From Prochlorococcus sp. AG-409-N21 (GTDB lineage: Bacteria > Cyanobacteriota > Cyanobacteriia > PCC-6307 > Cyanobiaceae), in the NCBI GenBank assembly GCA_003215415.1, contig QCKK01000003.1, forward strand, positions 1 through 64,000: a stretch of 64,000 bases of DNA, in the 5' to 3' direction. The notes under the pieces were generated by a model. It was given only the letters and a program-made list of their open reading frames with translations. It was not told where the DNA came from and searched no databases. Positions 10,016-20,855 of the stretch are shown here, one piece after another. Position numbers and translations under genes: made by a program. The stretch's first letter is position 1, and every line of letters begins with the position of its first letter.

Positions 10016-10339
10016 ATGGATCATTCAGCTTCGGTTGGGAAACAGAATCACCCTCTCTATGCGAGTGATCGAGAACATGTTGACAGGCTGTTGACCAAGT
10101 CATCACCTGCAGAGGGTGATTTGGCCGATCTTGCCCGATTGTTGATTCGTTATGAGGGCTTCCCTGGAGCATTGGATCTTCAAGAGGACATGATTAAGAC
10201 TCTTAAACTTTGGGGCCTTTCTAGAGATGAGCTTAATCAGAAAACTCGTTTGATTTGGGAGAAAGGTTATAGGCCAGGAGCACAATCTGATGAATCAGTG
10301 GGATCTGGTTTTGATACTGCTGATGGTGGCGAGAAGTAA
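10016..10339 (+). CDS. DUF3288 family protein
   Basis: This 107-residue soluble protein matches the cyanobacterial DUF3288 pattern: QNHPLYASDREHVDRLL near the N-terminus, then LARLLIRYEGFPGA and a helical LWGLSRDELNQKTRLIWE. The C-terminal tail is Gly/Ser/Asp rich. No biochemical role is known to me. It is followed by a two-hairpin structure ending in a T-run just before trpD. Confidence 0.8.
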   Translation: MDHSASVGKQNHPLYASDREHVDRLLTKSSPAEGDLADLARLLIRYEGFPGALDLQEDMIKTLKLWGLSRDELNQKTRLIWEKGYRPGAQSDESVGSGFDTADGGEK

Positions 10340-10386
10340 TTCTCATATCAGATTAACTATTAGGTATCGCCAGTTGAGTTTTTTTG

Positions 10387-10413
10387 GGTGATAGTGGGAT
10401 AGTCCCCATCACC
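10387..10413 (+). other. Upstream hairpin of the DUF3288-trpD spacer
   Basis: GGTGAT at 10387-10392 pairs with ATCACC at 10408-10413, and the inner GGGA pairs with TCCC around a TAG loop. The pairing is interrupted by a small internal bulge. It stands immediately before a stronger terminator hairpin, so the two could be stacked parts of one terminator or alternate structures of a leader. Confidence 0.6.
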
Positions 10414-10416
10414 AGG

Positions 10417-10445
10417 CCCGGAGTGCAATGCACCCGGGTTTTTTT
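10417..10445 (+). terminator. Intrinsic terminator directly upstream of trpD
   Basis: CCCGG-A-GTG pairs with CACCCGGG (one bulged A, loop CAATG), followed by seven T residues at 10439-10445. It is a textbook rho-independent terminator for DUF3288. Unusually, the T-run ends only 7 bases before the trpD ATG, so a trpD transcript must either read through it or begin inside it. Confidence 0.85.
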
Positions 10446-10452
10446 CTGAAGA

Positions 10453-11484
10453 ATGTCATCAAATTCCAATTGGGCAAGCGTCCTTGATATGGTTTTGCAA
10501 GGTCAGGATCTGTCCGAGGAGCAAGCTAGTGATCTAATGAATTCCTGGCTTAATGAAGAACTCTCTCCTGTACAGACAGGAGCATTCTTAGCCGCTTTAA
10601 GAGCCAAAGGGGTTACAGGAGACGAATTAGCTGCCATGGCAAAAGTTTTGCAAGGTGCATGCTCTTTACCTTGTGCATTGCCTGATTTGTCCTTGGCAGA
10701 TACATGTGGAACTGGAGGAGATGGAGCCGATACTTTTAATATTTCTACTGCTGTTGCATTTACGGCCGCCAGTTGCGGGGTGCACGTAGCCAAGCATGGA
10801 AATAGAAGTGCTAGTGGCAAAGTTGGTTCTGCTGATGTTCTCGAAGGATTGGGATTCAATTTGAAGGCCCCTTTGAAAGTTGCTGTAGATGCAGTGCAAC
10901 AAACTGGCGTGACATTTCTTTTTGCACCTGCTTGGCACCAGTCTTTAGTTGGCTTGGCTCCGTTAAGAAAGAATCTTGGGGTTAGGACCGTTTTTAATTT
11001 ATTAGGTCCTTTAGTTAATCCTCTTAAACCTAAATATCAAGTGCTTGGAGTTGCAAATTTTGATTTGCTTGAGCCTATGGCCAATGCATTAAAAAAACTT
11101 GGTTTAAAAAGAGCAGTTGTTGTACATGGCGCAGGTGGATTGGATGAGGCTTCGTTGGCAGGACCTAATTTCTTAAAACTAATAGAAAATGGAAGTATCA
11201 AAGAGTCCGTTCTTGATCCAAAAAACTTGGGACTTCCCTCTGCTTCTTTGGATGATTTGAAAGGAGGAGACTTGGAAACCAATAAATCAATTCTTTCAGC
11301 TGTTCTCCAAGGAAAAGGAACAATTGCGCAGCAGAATGTAGTGGCTATTAATACAGCATTAGTTTTATGGGTTGCCAATCTTAATGATGATTTTAAATCT
11401 GGTCTTGAGGAGGCAAATAACGCCTTGTCAAGTGGTTTACCTTGGGAACGTTTTAATCAACTTCGCAATGAGTTTAATTCTTGA
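10453..11484 (+). CDS. trpD: Anthranilate phosphoribosyltransferase
   Basis: This 343-residue enzyme transfers phosphoribose from PRPP to anthranilate in tryptophan synthesis. The PRPP-binding motif appears as [35 protein letters not shown] and the [11 protein letters not shown] segment are also intact. The ATG at 10453 is the right start by family length, but it lies 7 bases after the T-run of a terminator and lacks a clear Shine-Dalgarno sequence. I found no tryptophan-rich leader peptide in the 110 bases upstream. carA follows after 33 bases. Confidence 0.96.
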   Translation: MSSNSNWASVLDMVLQGQDLSEEQASDLMNSWLNEELSPVQTGAFLAALRAKGVTGDELAAMAKVLQGACSLPCALPDLSLADTCGTGGDGADTFNISTAVAFTAASCGVHVAKHGNRSASGKVGSADVLEGLGFNLKAPLKVAVDAVQQTGVTFLFAPAWHQSLVGLAPLRKNLGVRTVFNLLGPLVNPLKPKYQVLGVANFDLLEPMANALKKLGLKRAVVVHGAGGLDEASLAGPNFLKLIENGSIKESVLDPKNLGLPSASLDDLKGGDLETNKSILSAVLQGKGTIAQQNVVAINTALVLWVANLNDDFKSGLEEANNALSSGLPWERFNQLRNEFNS

Positions 11485-11517
11485 GGAAAATGTCAACAGA
11501 AATGAATCCCTATTGAT

Positions 11518-12669
11518 ATGAATTCTATTGCTCATGATTCAGCCGTTTTGATTTTGGCTGATGGAACCTTTCTTGAAGGGAAGTCCTTTGGTTATAAAGG
11601 AACTGTTTTTGGTGAAGTTGTTTTTAATACTGGAATGACCGGGTATCAAGAGGTAATAACTGATCCAAGTTATTTTGGTCAGCTTGTTACTTTTACATAT
11701 CCTGAACTAGGCAATACAGGAGTTAATCAGTTTGATCAAGAAGCATCTTCTTCATATGTTAAGGGAGTTATATCAAGGCAATTTTCTTCTAATCCAAGCA
11801 GCTGGAGGTCAGAGCAGTCATTAAATAGTTGGCTTCAGGAAAGAAAGATAGTTGGTATTTATGGATTAGATACACGAGCACTTGTAAGGCACCTGAGAGA
11901 AAAGGGCGCAATGAATGGACTAATTACCAGTGAAGACTTCTCAGCTCCAGATCTTCTGGATAAGTTAAAAAAGGAGCCTTCTATGGAAGGTCTCAATCTT
12001 GCTGACGAGGTAAGTACCGAAGAGAGATATAAATGGAATTCTCTTTGTGGCGTTGATTTTGATCAAAGAGTTAAGAATTCTCAGAAAAATATATATAAGG
12101 TTGTTGCGATTGATTTTGGAATTAAACGATCAATACTTGATCGTTTAGTTGCTCATGGTTGTGAAGTCGAAATTGTTCCATCTTCTGTTGACCTAGAAAT
12201 GGTTCTTAAATGTTCTCCAGATGGAGTTTTTCTATCTAACGGTCCAGGAGACCCTGCGGCTGTTAAAGGGGGTATTGATTTGGCTAAACAACTTATAAAT
12301 AAAACAAATATCCCTCTCTTTGGAATATGCCTTGGTCACCAAATCCTTGGACTTGCACTTGGGGGTAGTACTTTTAAACTTTCGTATGGTCACCATGGTT
12401 TAAATCATCCTTGTGGAATTTCTGGAAAGGTGGAAATAACAAGTCAGAACCATGGTTTTGCACTTGATGCTTCTTCTTTGCCCAATGACATCGTTGAAGT
12501 TACTCATCTGAATCTGAATGATCGGACAGTTGCTGCAATTGCCGTTCGTAACAAGCCTGTATTTGGTGTCCAATATCACCCTGAAGCCAGTCCTGGCCCC
12601 CATGATGCAGATAATCACTTTGAAAGATTTGTTTCTCTAATGGCAGAACATCGCAGAAGAGTGGTTTAG
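11518..12669 (+). CDS. carA: Carbamoyl-phosphate synthase small subunit
   Basis: This 383-residue subunit releases ammonia from glutamine for the large subunit CarB, feeding arginine and pyrimidine synthesis. The N-terminal domain contains [17 protein letters not shown]. The class I glutamine amidotransferase domain shows FLSNGPGDP, the nucleophile elbow [10 protein letters not shown], and the catalytic His-Glu in [10 protein letters not shown]. All key residues are present. It follows trpD closely on the same strand, probably in one transcript. carB is not in this window. Confidence 0.96.
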   Translation: MNSIAHDSAVLILADGTFLEGKSFGYKGTVFGEVVFNTGMTGYQEVITDPSYFGQLVTFTYPELGNTGVNQFDQEASSSYVKGVISRQFSSNPSSWRSEQSLNSWLQERKIVGIYGLDTRALVRHLREKGAMNGLITSEDFSAPDLLDKLKKEPSMEGLNLADEVSTEERYKWNSLCGVDFDQRVKNSQKNIYKVVAIDFGIKRSILDRLVAHGCEVEIVPSSVDLEMVLKCSPDGVFLSNGPGDPAAVKGGIDLAKQLINKTNIPLFGICLGHQILGLALGGSTFKLSYGHHGLNHPCGISGKVEITSQNHGFALDASSLPNDIVEVTHLNLNDRTVAAIAVRNKPVFGVQYHPEASPGPHDADNHFERFVSLMAEHRRRVV

Positions 12670-12730
12670 TTCGCTCTCTATAACTACACTTTTGTTGATT
12701 ACGTGTCGGGGGTTTAATTCCATCGCAGAA

Positions 12731-13087
12731 TTGCAAAGGCTCACAGTCTCATTACGTGGAGGCTTCGATAGGCGTGAAGGCTGTCTCGTCTTCTCTTTCA
12801 CTGGTCAGTTAGATGCTTATTCTGAAAAGCAATTTATGACCTATGTAGAGGATGTCCTTCTTGCTAATCCATCATCTGTAGTAATTGACTTGAGCAAGAT
12901 TGATTTTCTTGATTCATCTGGATTAGGTGCTTTAGTTCAAGCTGCCAAGAAATGTAATGAGGTCAAACGATCTTTTTCAGTTGTTGGGAACGCTCGAGTT
13001 ACACAGACCATCAAACTGGTAAGACTTGAGGAGTTTCTTCACTTGGTACCTGATTTAACTACTGCCTTAAGTCGAGTTGCAGCTTGA
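12731..13087 (+). CDS. STAS-domain anti-sigma-factor antagonist-like protein
   Basis: This is a single STAS-domain protein of about 118 residues. The conserved strand-helix motif VIDLSKIDFLDSSGLGAL contains the serine that is phosphorylated in SpoIIAA/RsbV-type antagonists. No ATG fits the start: TTG 12731 gives MQRLTVSLRGGF, which matches the domain beginning, while TTG 12692 is the longest option. By family it would bind an RsbW-like kinase/anti-sigma factor; a candidate lies at 42024-42455. Its stop overlaps the TTG start of the next gene. Confidence 0.8.
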   Translation: MQRLTVSLRGGFDRREGCLVFSFTGQLDAYSEKQFMTYVEDVLLANPSSVVIDLSKIDFLDSSGLGALVQAAKKCNEVKRSFSVVGNARVTQTIKLVRLEEFLHLVPDLTTALSRVAA

Positions 13088-13491
13088 TTGATTGGATCCG
13101 CTTTAAAAATGTCAGCAATTATGCTGAGGGCCTAGGTCCTCAGCAACTTGCCTGGTTGGGTGATGCTGTATGGGAGTTGCATCAGAGACTGCGCCATTGT
13201 CATCAACGAGGACGTTTAGTAGATTTACATATGTCTGTTGTCTCAATGGTTGAAGCAGCGGCCCAGGCTGAGGCTCTTTCTAAATTAGAACCGTATCTTT
13301 CAACTAATGAAAAGGATTTAGTTAGGCGTGGGCGAAATAAGGCAGGTCGTGGTCCAAGGAAAGGAGAAGCAGCAATATATGGAAAAGCAACTGGTTTTGA
13401 GACAATGATTGGGTGGCTCTTTTTGAACAATCCAACACGTTTATCCGAGCTCTTTGATCAGCTTGATAACAGTGATCCAAATCTTAATTAG
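13084..13491 (+). CDS. mrnC: Mini-ribonuclease III
   Basis: This RNase III catalytic domain of about 135 residues has no double-stranded RNA-binding domain. In Bacillus the family matures 23S rRNA. The signature LAWLGDAVWELHQR carries the conserved Asp. RRGRNKAGRGPRKGEAAIYGKATGFE and IGWLFLN complete the family pattern. Translation probably begins at TTG 13084, which overlaps the TGA of the STAS gene. The methyltransferase gene follows after 16 bases, so this is likely an RNA-processing operon. Confidence 0.87.
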   Translation: MIDWIRFKNVSNYAEGLGPQQLAWLGDAVWELHQRLRHCHQRGRLVDLHMSVVSMVEAAAQAEALSKLEPYLSTNEKDLVRRGRNKAGRGPRKGEAAIYGKATGFETMIGWLFLNNPTRLSELFDQLDNSDPNLN

Positions 13492-13507
13492 TGGAAAATA
13501 ACTAATC

Positions 13508-14740
13508 ATGAGACCTCGATTTGACAGACGTTCTAGCAGCTCCTCTCGTCCTCGTAGGCAGGATGGAAGAAGAAGCAATCCAAATTCACAAAGAATCAAC
13601 AACTCATCAAGATTTCGCCCCCTCAAGGAAGGAAGTTTTAAAGGAGATAAGAGAGACAGTAAGGTTGAAGATATTTCTAATTCTCTAACAAATTCAAGTA
13701 ATTATAGAAACTCTCGTATAGAAAGAAGCAATAGTGAATTCCCTTCCAGTAGCAATAGAAAGTCTTCAAGAAATGAGATTAGTAGAAGAACTAATAATCA
13801 AAAAATTCTTAGGAGGGACTATAGAAATGATCCTCGTATTCCTTCTCGTGATTTATCAATAAATTCAGACCCTTTATATGGAGAGGCTGGTTCAGATGCG
13901 CAAATTTTCGGAAAAACCCCACCTGTTGATTTGCTATGGGGAAGGCATGCTGTTCTTGCAGCATTGACTTCTGGTAGGCCGATTCATCGAATTTGGTGCA
14001 CAAGTGATTTGAGAAGTTCACCAAGGTTTCTTCAACTCTTAAGAGAATCCAAATCTTCGGGAGTTCTTGTTGAAGAAGTTACTTGGGGACGATTAGCGCA
14101 ACTTACCTGTGGAGCAGTTCATCAAGGAATTGCTTTGCAGACTGCAGCTTCTGAGACATTAGATCTAACCTCACTTATTGAGGGATGCAAATTATTAGAT
14201 GAATCTCCTTTGTTGCTTGCTTTAGATGGCTTGACTGATCCTCAGAATCTTGGCGCAATAGTTCGCTCTGCTGAAGCTTTTGGTGCTCATGGCATGATTC
14301 TGCCTCAAAGAAGAAGTGCTGGTCTTACAGGATCAGTTGCAAAGGTTGCCGCCGGTGCTTTAGAGCACCTTCCAGTGGCTCGAGTTGTCAATTTGAATAG
14401 ATCTCTATGCGAGTTAAAGGATTCTGGTTATAGGGTTATTGGTTTGGCTGAGGAAGGAAATATGACTCTTTCGGAAGTGGATTTAGAGGGGCCATTGGTT
14501 TTGGTTACTGGTTCTGAAGGTAAGGGTATATCAGTTCTTACTAAGCGTAATTGTGATCAGCTAATTAGGATTCCCCTTCGTGGAGTAACCCCTAGTTTGA
14601 ACGCTTCAGTTGCCACTGCAATAGTTATGTATGAAGTAGCTCGTCGCGGATGGATGAAGGGAGTTCTAGGTCAGACCCCATCCCCAAAGCTTGTGAGACC
14701 AAAATGTCTTCCTTTAGATAATCCTCTAACCGACTTTTAA
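13508..14740 (+). CDS. SpoU/TrmH-family RNA 2'-O-methyltransferase with long disordered N-terminus
   Basis: The C-terminal two-thirds is an RlmB/TrmH-like enzyme. A substrate-binding domain starts at LLWGRHAVLAAL (about residue 142), followed by NLGAIVRSAEAFG (motif 1), LVTGSEGKGI (motif 2) and IPLRGVTPSLNASVA (motif 3), the SAM-binding knot. The first 140 residues are almost only Arg, Ser, Asn, Lys and Asp and should be disordered and RNA-binding. The family methylates a ribose in rRNA or tRNA; RlmB (23S rRNA G2251) is the closest textbook member, but the target is inferred. It follows mini-RNase III by 16 bases. Confidence 0.88.
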   Translation: MRPRFDRRSSSSSRPRRQDGRRSNPNSQRINNSSRFRPLKEGSFKGDKRDSKVEDISNSLTNSSNYRNSRIERSNSEFPSSSNRKSSRNEISRRTNNQKILRRDYRNDPRIPSRDLSINSDPLYGEAGSDAQIFGKTPPVDLLWGRHAVLAALTSGRPIHRIWCTSDLRSSPRFLQLLRESKSSGVLVEEVTWGRLAQLTCGAVHQGIALQTAASETLDLTSLIEGCKLLDESPLLLALDGLTDPQNLGAIVRSAEAFGAHGMILPQRRSAGLTGSVAKVAAGALEHLPVARVVNLNRSLCELKDSGYRVIGLAEEGNMTLSEVDLEGPLVLVTGSEGKGISVLTKRNCDQLIRIPLRGVTPSLNASVATAIVMYEVARRGWMKGVLGQTPSPKLVRPKCLPLDNPLTDF

Positions 14741-15011
14741 ACTTCAAAGACTAATTCCTAAGGGGTTGAGTACTTCTAGATTTTTTTTAAGAGAGTTTTC
14801 TATGCAACATATAAGGTCCCAAACTAAAAGCACTCAAAGTGAATTAAAATATAAAAACATTCTAATTCCCAAGATTAGATTGATTTTATTTTGATTTTAA
14901 AACCCTAAGAGGATATTAAAGGTTGTCCTGACCATCTTTCCAAAGAGTGGTTTGATTAGCTCTATAAATCATTCGACTCGCAATTTAAGAATAAAGTATG
15001 CAGAATAAGTA
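14741..15011. other. Intergenic spacer before DUF1816
   Basis: This AT-rich spacer has no convincing gene. A frame from ATG 14802 encodes about 31 residues without recognisable features. A TATAAAT box around 14970 may be the -10 element of the DUF1816 promoter. Confidence 0.4.
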
Positions 15012-15260
15012 ATGAATACATTCTTTGATATGGCAGTTATTAGGATCATTCGTAGGCTGTTTAATGGGTTTGGTTTGGCTTGGTGGGCTCGAGTTGAGAC
15101 TTTAGAGCCAAAAGTAACGTATTGGTTTGGCCCTTTCCTGACCAGAACTAGCCTGGAACAAGAAATGACCGTCTTTGAAGGTGAATTAACTAGAGAAGGA
15201 GCTAGTTCAGTAGAACATCTGATTGTGCGTTGCCGTCGTGCTGAACCTCTTACTGTTTGA
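15012..15260 (+). CDS. DUF1816 family protein
   Basis: This protein has up to 82 residues; the second Met (15030) gives MAVIRIIRRLFNGFGLAWW. The pattern AWWARVET...VTYWFGPF..R.SLE matches the cyanobacterial DUF1816 family, distantly like the CpcD linker fold. Prochlorococcus lacks full phycobilisomes, so a linker role is doubtful. It is 36 bases upstream of gatA on the same strand. Confidence 0.8.
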   Translation: MNTFFDMAVIRIIRRLFNGFGLAWWARVETLEPKVTYWFGPFLTRTSLEQEMTVFEGELTREGASSVEHLIVRCRRAEPLTV

Positions 15261-15296
15261 GTTAAAACTCATGGAGCCTGATAGCGTCTCATTTGT

Positions 15297-16775
15297 ATGG
15301 CCTTAAATGTTATGTCGATAGCTGAATGGCAAAAAAGACTCAAGTTAGGTGAATTATCTGCACGCGAATTAACAGATCAACAGCTTTCGCGAGTTTTTGA
15401 AGTAGAGCCGACACTTCATGCATATTTAGAAGTTACTGCTGACAGAGCAAGGGCAGATGCGGATAGAATTGATGCTGCAAGGGCTGCTGGAGAATCTTTG
15501 CCTCCATTGGCAGGTGTCCCGATTGCTATAAAAGACAATCTCTGCACTAAAGGCATTAACACGACATGTTCAAGCAGGATGCTTGAACATTTTGTTCCTC
15601 CTTATGAATCAACGGTTACGAAAAGACTTTGGGAAGCGGGAGCAGTTCTGATAGGCAAAACTAATTTAGATGAGTTCGCAATGGGTAGTTCTACAGAAAC
15701 TTCGGCTTTTGGGGCTACTTCAAATCCATGGGATCCTTCCAAAGTGCCTGGTGGAAGTTCAGGGGGGAGTGCAGCAGCTGTTGCGGCAGGAGAATGTATG
15801 GCTGCTTTAGGGTCGGATACAGGTGGATCTATTCGACAACCTGCTTCTTTTTGTGGTGTTGTTGGGTTTAAGCCTACTTATGGTCGTGTTAGTCGATGGG
15901 GATTAGTTGCTTTTGCTAGTTCACTAGATCAAGTAGGACCATTCTCTACATCTGTTGCAGATTCTGCAGAGCTTTTGAAAGTCATCTCAGGCTTTGATCC
16001 TTTGGACTCAACTTCTCTAAAAGTTGACGTGCCAAATTATTCTTCCTCATTGTCCAAGTCGATTGTTGGTTTGCGCATTGGTTTAATTAAAGAGTGCTTT
16101 GATCAAGAAGGCCTTCAGCCAGAAGTTAAGGCATCAGTATTGGCAGCAGCAGAACACCTTGAATCTCTTGGAGCAGAGTTGGTTGAAATTAGTTGCCCAC
16201 GTTTTAACGATGGGATTGCGACTTACTACGTCATTGCACCTTCAGAAGCTTCTGCAAACTTGGCTCGTTATGACGGAGTAAAATATGGCTATAGATATGA
16301 AGACTCTGAAAATCTTGCCTCGATGACTTCTATGTCTAGGGCAAAAGGTTTTGGCAGTGAAGTACAGCGTAGAATTTTGATAGGTACTTATGCTCTTTCT
16401 GCTGGATATGTAGATGCCTATTACAAAAAAGCACAACAGGTACGTACTCTTATTCGTAAAGATTTTGATAGAGCGTTTAAGAATGTAGATGTGCTTTTGA
16501 CTCCTACATCACCCACTACGGCTTTCTCAGCAGGCGCCCATGCGGATGATCCGTTATCTATGTATCTTGCAGATCTGCTTACCATCCCAGCAAATCTGGC
16601 TGGATTGCCAGCTATAAGCCTTCCATGTGGCTTTGATGAAAATGGATTGCCCATTGGACTGCAACTCATTGGCAATGTCTTAGAGGAACCCAAACTCCTT
16701 CAGGTGGCTTCTCAATATGAATTATCAGCGAATGTAATGTCTAATATCCCAGATACAGAAAATTTCATACCCTGA
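15297..16775 (+). CDS. gatA: Glu-tRNA(Gln) amidotransferase subunit A
   Basis: This 492-residue amidase-signature enzyme supplies ammonia to convert Glu-tRNA(Gln) to Gln-tRNA(Gln), as cyanobacteria lack a glutaminyl-tRNA synthetase. The catalytic Ser-cisSer-Lys elements appear as [25 protein letters not shown] and [15 protein letters not shown]. Length and motif order match GatA. It works with GatB and GatC, which are not in this window. dnaE follows after 74 bases. Confidence 0.97.
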   Translation: MALNVMSIAEWQKRLKLGELSARELTDQQLSRVFEVEPTLHAYLEVTADRARADADRIDAARAAGESLPPLAGVPIAIKDNLCTKGINTTCSSRMLEHFVPPYESTVTKRLWEAGAVLIGKTNLDEFAMGSSTETSAFGATSNPWDPSKVPGGSSGGSAAAVAAGECMAALGSDTGGSIRQPASFCGVVGFKPTYGRVSRWGLVAFASSLDQVGPFSTSVADSAELLKVISGFDPLDSTSLKVDVPNYSSSLSKSIVGLRIGLIKECFDQEGLQPEVKASVLAAAEHLESLGAELVEISCPRFNDGIATYYVIAPSEASANLARYDGVKYGYRYEDSENLASMTSMSRAKGFGSEVQRRILIGTYALSAGYVDAYYKKAQQVRTLIRKDFDRAFKNVDVLLTPTSPTTAFSAGAHADDPLSMYLADLLTIPANLAGLPAISLPCGFDENGLPIGLQLIGNVLEEPKLLQVASQYELSANVMSNIPDTENFIP

Positions 16776-16849
16776 TCATTGAGACACTATTTCTGGTAGC
16801 TTTTGCTTCAATAATCACCATATATTGTGTGTGTCTCTAGGCTAGGGCC

Positions 16850-19800
16850 ATGACTTTTGTTCCTCTCCATAACCATAGTGACTACAGCCTCCTTGATGGT
16901 GCTAGTCAATTGCCTCAAATGGTTGAGAGAGCCAAGGCCCTTGAGATGCCTGCTCTTGCATTGACTGACCATGGAGTTATGTATGGAGCAATTGAATTGC
17001 TCAAGCTTTGCAAGAAGGCAGGTATCAAGCCAATAATAGGTAATGAGATGTATGTGATAAATGGATCAATTGATGATCCTCAACCTAAAAAGGAGCGTAG
17101 ATATCACCTTGTAGTACTGGCTAAAAATACTATTGGCTATAAAAACTTGGTAAAACTTACAAGTATTAGCCATTTAAGGGGAATGAGGGGACGAGGAATT
17201 TTTTCTAGAGCTTGTATTGATAAAGAAATTTTGGGAAAATATCGTGAGGGATTGATAGTTTCTACTGCATGTTTAGGAGGTGAGATACCTCAGGCAATCC
17301 TGCGTGGAAGGTTAGATATAGCAAGAGAAGTTGCTCTTTGGTATAAAAATCTATTTGGCAATGATTTTTATCTTGAGATTCAAGACCATGGGTCACCTGA
17401 GGATAGAATAGTTAATGTTGAAATTGTTAGGATATCAGAAGAATTGGGCATTCCCATTATAGCGACTAATGATGCACATTATCTGAGTAAGAATGATGTA
17501 GAAGCCCATGATGCCCTCCTTTGTGTCCTTACAGGCAAATTAATTAGTGATGAAAGAAGACTTCGATATACAGGAACAGAATATATTAAATCTAAGGAGG
17601 AAATGGAACTACTCTTTGTTGACCATATAGAACAGAGTGTGATTAATGAAGCTATTAATAATACAATAGAAGTAGCAAACAAAATAGAGGAATATTCTAT
17701 TCTTGGTGGTTATCAAATGCCGAAGTTTCCCATCCCAGATGATCATACACCTCTAACTTATTTAAAAGAAGTAGCTGAAGATGGTTTACGAAAGAAGCTT
17801 GGACTCCTTGTCGACCAAAAAATAGATCGGAATTACCAGGAAAGACTTTCCTATGAGTTAGAAATAATGGATCAAATGGGCTTTCCCACTTATTTCCTTG
17901 TTGTTTGGGATTATATACGTTTTGCTAGAGATAATGATATTCCAGTAGGGCCTGGACGTGGATCGGCTGCCGGATCTTTAGTTGCTTATGCGCTTTCAAT
18001 TACTAACATAGATCCTGTTCTCAATGGGTTGCTATTTGAAAGATTCTTAAACCCTGAAAGAAAGTCACTACCTGATATTGATACTGACTTTTGTATTGAA
18101 CGACGTGGGGAGGTTATTGATTATGTAACTCGAAGATATGGTGAAGATAAAGTGGCTCAGATAATCACATTTAATAGGATGACATCCAAAGCTGTTTTAA
18201 AGGATGTAGCAAGGGTCTTGGATGTTTCTTATGGAGAAGCTGACCGCCTTGCAAAATTAATACCTGTTGTTAGAGGAAAGCCTGCAAGATTATTAGAAAT
18301 GATTGGGGATGATTCTCCCAATCCTGAGTTTAGAGAAAGGTATAAAAAAGATCCTATGGTTACTAAGTGGGTAGATATGGCTATCAGAATTGAAGGTACA
18401 AATAAAACATTTGGAGTTCATGCTGCAGGTGTAGTTATTGCAGCAGAACCTTTAGATGATCTAGTACCTCTACAAAGAAATAATGACGGACAAGTTATCA
18501 CTCAATATTTTATGGAAGATGTTGAATCTATGGGCTTATTAAAAATGGATTTCTTGGGTTTGAAAAACCTAACCATGATTGACAAGACATTAGAATTAGT
18601 GGAATTAACATCTGGTAAGAGGATAAATCCAGATGAGTTGCCTCAGGAAGATTCAGAAACTTTTGATTTACTTTCGAGAGGAGATCTTGAAGGTATTTTT
18701 CAATTAGAATCTAGCGGTATGCGTCAGATTGTAAGGGATCTTAGACCATCATCTCTTCAAGATATCTCTTCTATTCTTGCTTTATATAGACCAGGACCTT
18801 TAGATGCTGGTCTTATACCAAAATTTATAAATCGTAAGCATGGAAGAGAATCTATTGATTTTGCTCATTCTTCACTAGAGCCGATCCTTAGAGAAACATA
18901 TGGAATCATGGTTTATCAGGAACAAATCATGAAAATAGCCCAGGATTTGGCAGGCTATTCATTGGGAGAAGCAGATTTATTGAGAAGAGCGATGGGGAAA
19001 AAGAAAGTTTCAGAGATGCAGAAACATAGAGATGTCTTCGTAAAGGGAGCAAGTGATCGTGGAGTTGATCCAGGAATAGGAAATGAACTATTTGATCAAA
19101 TGGTTTTATTTGCTGAATATTGCTTTAACAAGAGTCATTCAACTGCTTATGGAGCAGTTACTTATCAGACGGCCTATTTGAAAGCACATTATCCAGTGGC
19201 TTATATGGCTGCCTTGCTAACTGTTAATGCTGGATCAACGGATAAGGTACAACGATATATCTCTAATTGTAATTCTATTGGCATAGAAGTAATGCCACCA
19301 AATGTTAATTCCTCAGGCATTGACTTTACTCCTAAAGGTGACCGGATACTTTTCGGACTTTCGGCAGTTAAAAATCTTGGAGATGGAGCAATTAACAATT
19401 TAATTGCTAATAGAGAATCTAAAGGCCCTTTCTCTTCTTTGGCAGATCTTTGTGATCGTTTACCATCAAATTTATTAAATAGAAGAGCTTTGGAAGCATT
19501 AATCCATTCTGGTGCAATAGATTCGATAGACCCAGAATCTAATAGGGCGCAATTAATTGCAGATTTGGATTTATTGATGGATTGGGCAGCCTCTCGCTCC
19601 AGAGATCGAGTTAGTGGACAAGGTAATCTGTTTTCATTATTTGATGATAAGTCTTCTTCTAATAATATTTCAGGTGATATTAATTCACCTCCTAAAGCAG
19701 CCCATGTAGAAAGCTATTCTCCAACAGAAAAACTTCGTTTAGAAAAGGAATTGGTTGGATTTTATCTTTCAGATCATCCGCTTAAGCAACTTTCTTCTCA

Positions 19801-20368
19801 AGCTAAATTATTGGCCCCTATTGGGTTAGCTGTTTTGGACGAACAGCCTGATAGATCGAAAGTAAGTGTTATAGCGATGATCTCAGAAATGCGCCAAGTG
19901 ACTACTCGTAAAGGTGATCGAATGGCTGTTCTTCAGTTAGAAGATCTAACTGGAAGTTGTGAAGCTGTTGTCTTTCCTAAGAGTTATGTGCGTCTTTCTG
20001 ATCATTTAATGACTGAGGCTAGATTATTGATTTGGGCATCCGTAGATCGCCGTGATGATAGAACACAATTAATTATTGATGATTGTAGAGCTATTGATGA
20101 ATTGCGTTTGTTATTAGTTGATTTATTGCCAGATCAAGCATCAAATATTTCAGTACAACATCGTTTGCGCGAGTGTCTTAATAGTCATAGACCTGCAAAA
20201 GACGAATTTGGTGTAAGAGTTCCAGTAGTTGCTGCCATTCGTGAGGGTTCAAATGTGCGTTACGTGAGATTTGGGCATCAGTTTTGTGTGCGTGATGCTA
20301 CAGCAGCTATTAATTCACTAAAGAAACAATCGTTTAATGTACGTTCTAGTAATAGTCTTCTTATCTAG
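16850..20368 (+). CDS. dnaE: DNA polymerase III alpha subunit
   Basis: This is the replicative DNA polymerase catalytic subunit, 1172 residues. The N-terminal PHP domain opens with [19 protein letters not shown]. The palm has [15 protein letters not shown] and PDIDTDF with its catalytic aspartates, and NKSHSTAYG lies in the fingers region. The C-terminus has a helix-hairpin-helix and an OB-fold region (around [21 protein letters not shown]). No intein is present in this copy. It ends 17 bases from the convergent PAM68 gene. Confidence 0.97.
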   Translation: MTFVPLHNHSDYSLLDGASQLPQMVERAKALEMPALALTDHGVMYGAIELLKLCKKAGIKPIIGNEMYVINGSIDDPQPKKERRYHLVVLAKNTIGYKNLVKLTSISHLRGMRGRGIFSRACIDKEILGKYREGLIVSTACLGGEIPQAILRGRLDIAREVALWYKNLFGNDFYLEIQDHGSPEDRIVNVEIVRISEELGIPIIATNDAHYLSKNDVEAHDALLCVLTGKLISDERRLRYTGTEYIKSKEEMELLFVDHIEQSVINEAINNTIEVANKIEEYSILGGYQMPKFPIPDDHTPLTYLKEVAEDGLRKKLGLLVDQKIDRNYQERLSYELEIMDQMGFPTYFLVVWDYIRFARDNDIPVGPGRGSAAGSLVAYALSITNIDPVLNGLLFERFLNPERKSLPDIDTDFCIERRGEVIDYVTRRYGEDKVAQIITFNRMTSKAVLKDVARVLDVSYGEADRLAKLIPVVRGKPARLLEMIGDDSPNPEFRERYKKDPMVTKWVDMAIRIEGTNKTFGVHAAGVVIAAEPLDDLVPLQRNNDGQVITQYFMEDVESMGLLKMDFLGLKNLTMIDKTLELVELTSGKRINPDELPQEDSETFDLLSRGDLEGIFQLESSGMRQIVRDLRPSSLQDISSILALYRPGPLDAGLIPKFINRKHGRESIDFAHSSLEPILRETYGIMVYQEQIMKIAQDLAGYSLGEADLLRRAMGKKKVSEMQKHRDVFVKGASDRGVDPGIGNELFDQMVLFAEYCFNKSHSTAYGAVTYQTAYLKAHYPVAYMAALLTVNAGSTDKVQRYISNCNSIGIEVMPPNVNSSGIDFTPKGDRILFGLSAVKNLGDGAINNLIANRESKGPFSSLADLCDRLPSNLLNRRALEALIHSGAIDSIDPESNRAQLIADLDLLMDWAASRSRDRVSGQGNLFSLFDDKSSSNNISGDINSPPKAAHVESYSPTEKLRLEKELVGFYLSDHPLKQLSSQAKLLAPIGLAVLDEQPDRSKVSVIAMISEMRQVTTRKGDRMAVLQLEDLTGSCEAVVFPKSYVRLSDHLMTEARLLIWASVDRRDDRTQLIIDDCRAIDELRLLLVDLLPDQASNISVQHRLRECLNSHRPAKDEFGVRVPVVAAIREGSNVRYVRFGHQFCVRDATAAINSLKKQSFNVRSSNSLLI

Positions 20369-20385
20369 AAATTATTTACTCAGTC

Positions 20386-20808
20386 CTAATTTGTTGTTTT
20401 AAATGCATCACGCATTCTTGAGATATTTGGTTTGATATTTTCTAGGCCTAGCAGTGTTCCATTTGCATTGTCCCAGCTTGCTGAGAGTATTCCATAGCTC
20501 AATCCAATTAGGCCTATTAGGAAGCATCCTGCTGAGCTTAATAAAGTTATTCCTGGTGGGATATCTGCTATTCCCTTGCTAATAACTATATAGCTAAAGA
20601 TAAATACTCCCATTCCTGCGAGTGTAGGGATCCCAGTTGTTACTGCAATCCTTCTTGCCATACGATTAGCAACTTTTTTAGGTATGCCAGAGTTATTTTG
20701 CTTTGACTTTTTAGGTCTTAATGCTGGACTGTTTTTGTTTGAATCTTTTTTGATTACCGATCCTGTTAAATCTTTACCGAAGGACTTTGGCTTTAGAGGT
20801 TCAGCCAT
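20386..20808 (-). CDS. PAM68 family photosystem assembly protein
   Basis: This 140-residue protein has a basic N-terminal half and two membrane spans (about residues 62-82 and 90-112). The end reads LLGLENIKPNISRMRDA. The layout and tail match the PAM68/DUF3464 family. In plants and cyanobacteria PAM68 helps insert chlorophyll and assemble photosystem II at the thylakoid membrane. It lies just downstream of rpsO on the same strand. Confidence 0.85.
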   Translation of the reverse strand: MAEPLKPKSFGKDLTGSVIKKDSNKNSPALRPKKSKQNNSGIPKKVANRMARRIAVTTGIPTLAGMGVFIFSYIVISKGIADIPPGITLLSSAGCFLIGLIGLSYGILSASWDNANGTLLGLENIKPNISRMRDAFKTTN

Positions 20809-20855
20809 TATTCTTTAATTAATTGTGTGTACGAAAGCCTTGCATTAATAGAGAT

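Noticed and set aside
16781-16840. GAGACAC and GTGTCTC inverted pair between gatA and dnaE
   Set aside because: The loop is about 45 bases and there is no T-run, so it is not a convincing terminator.
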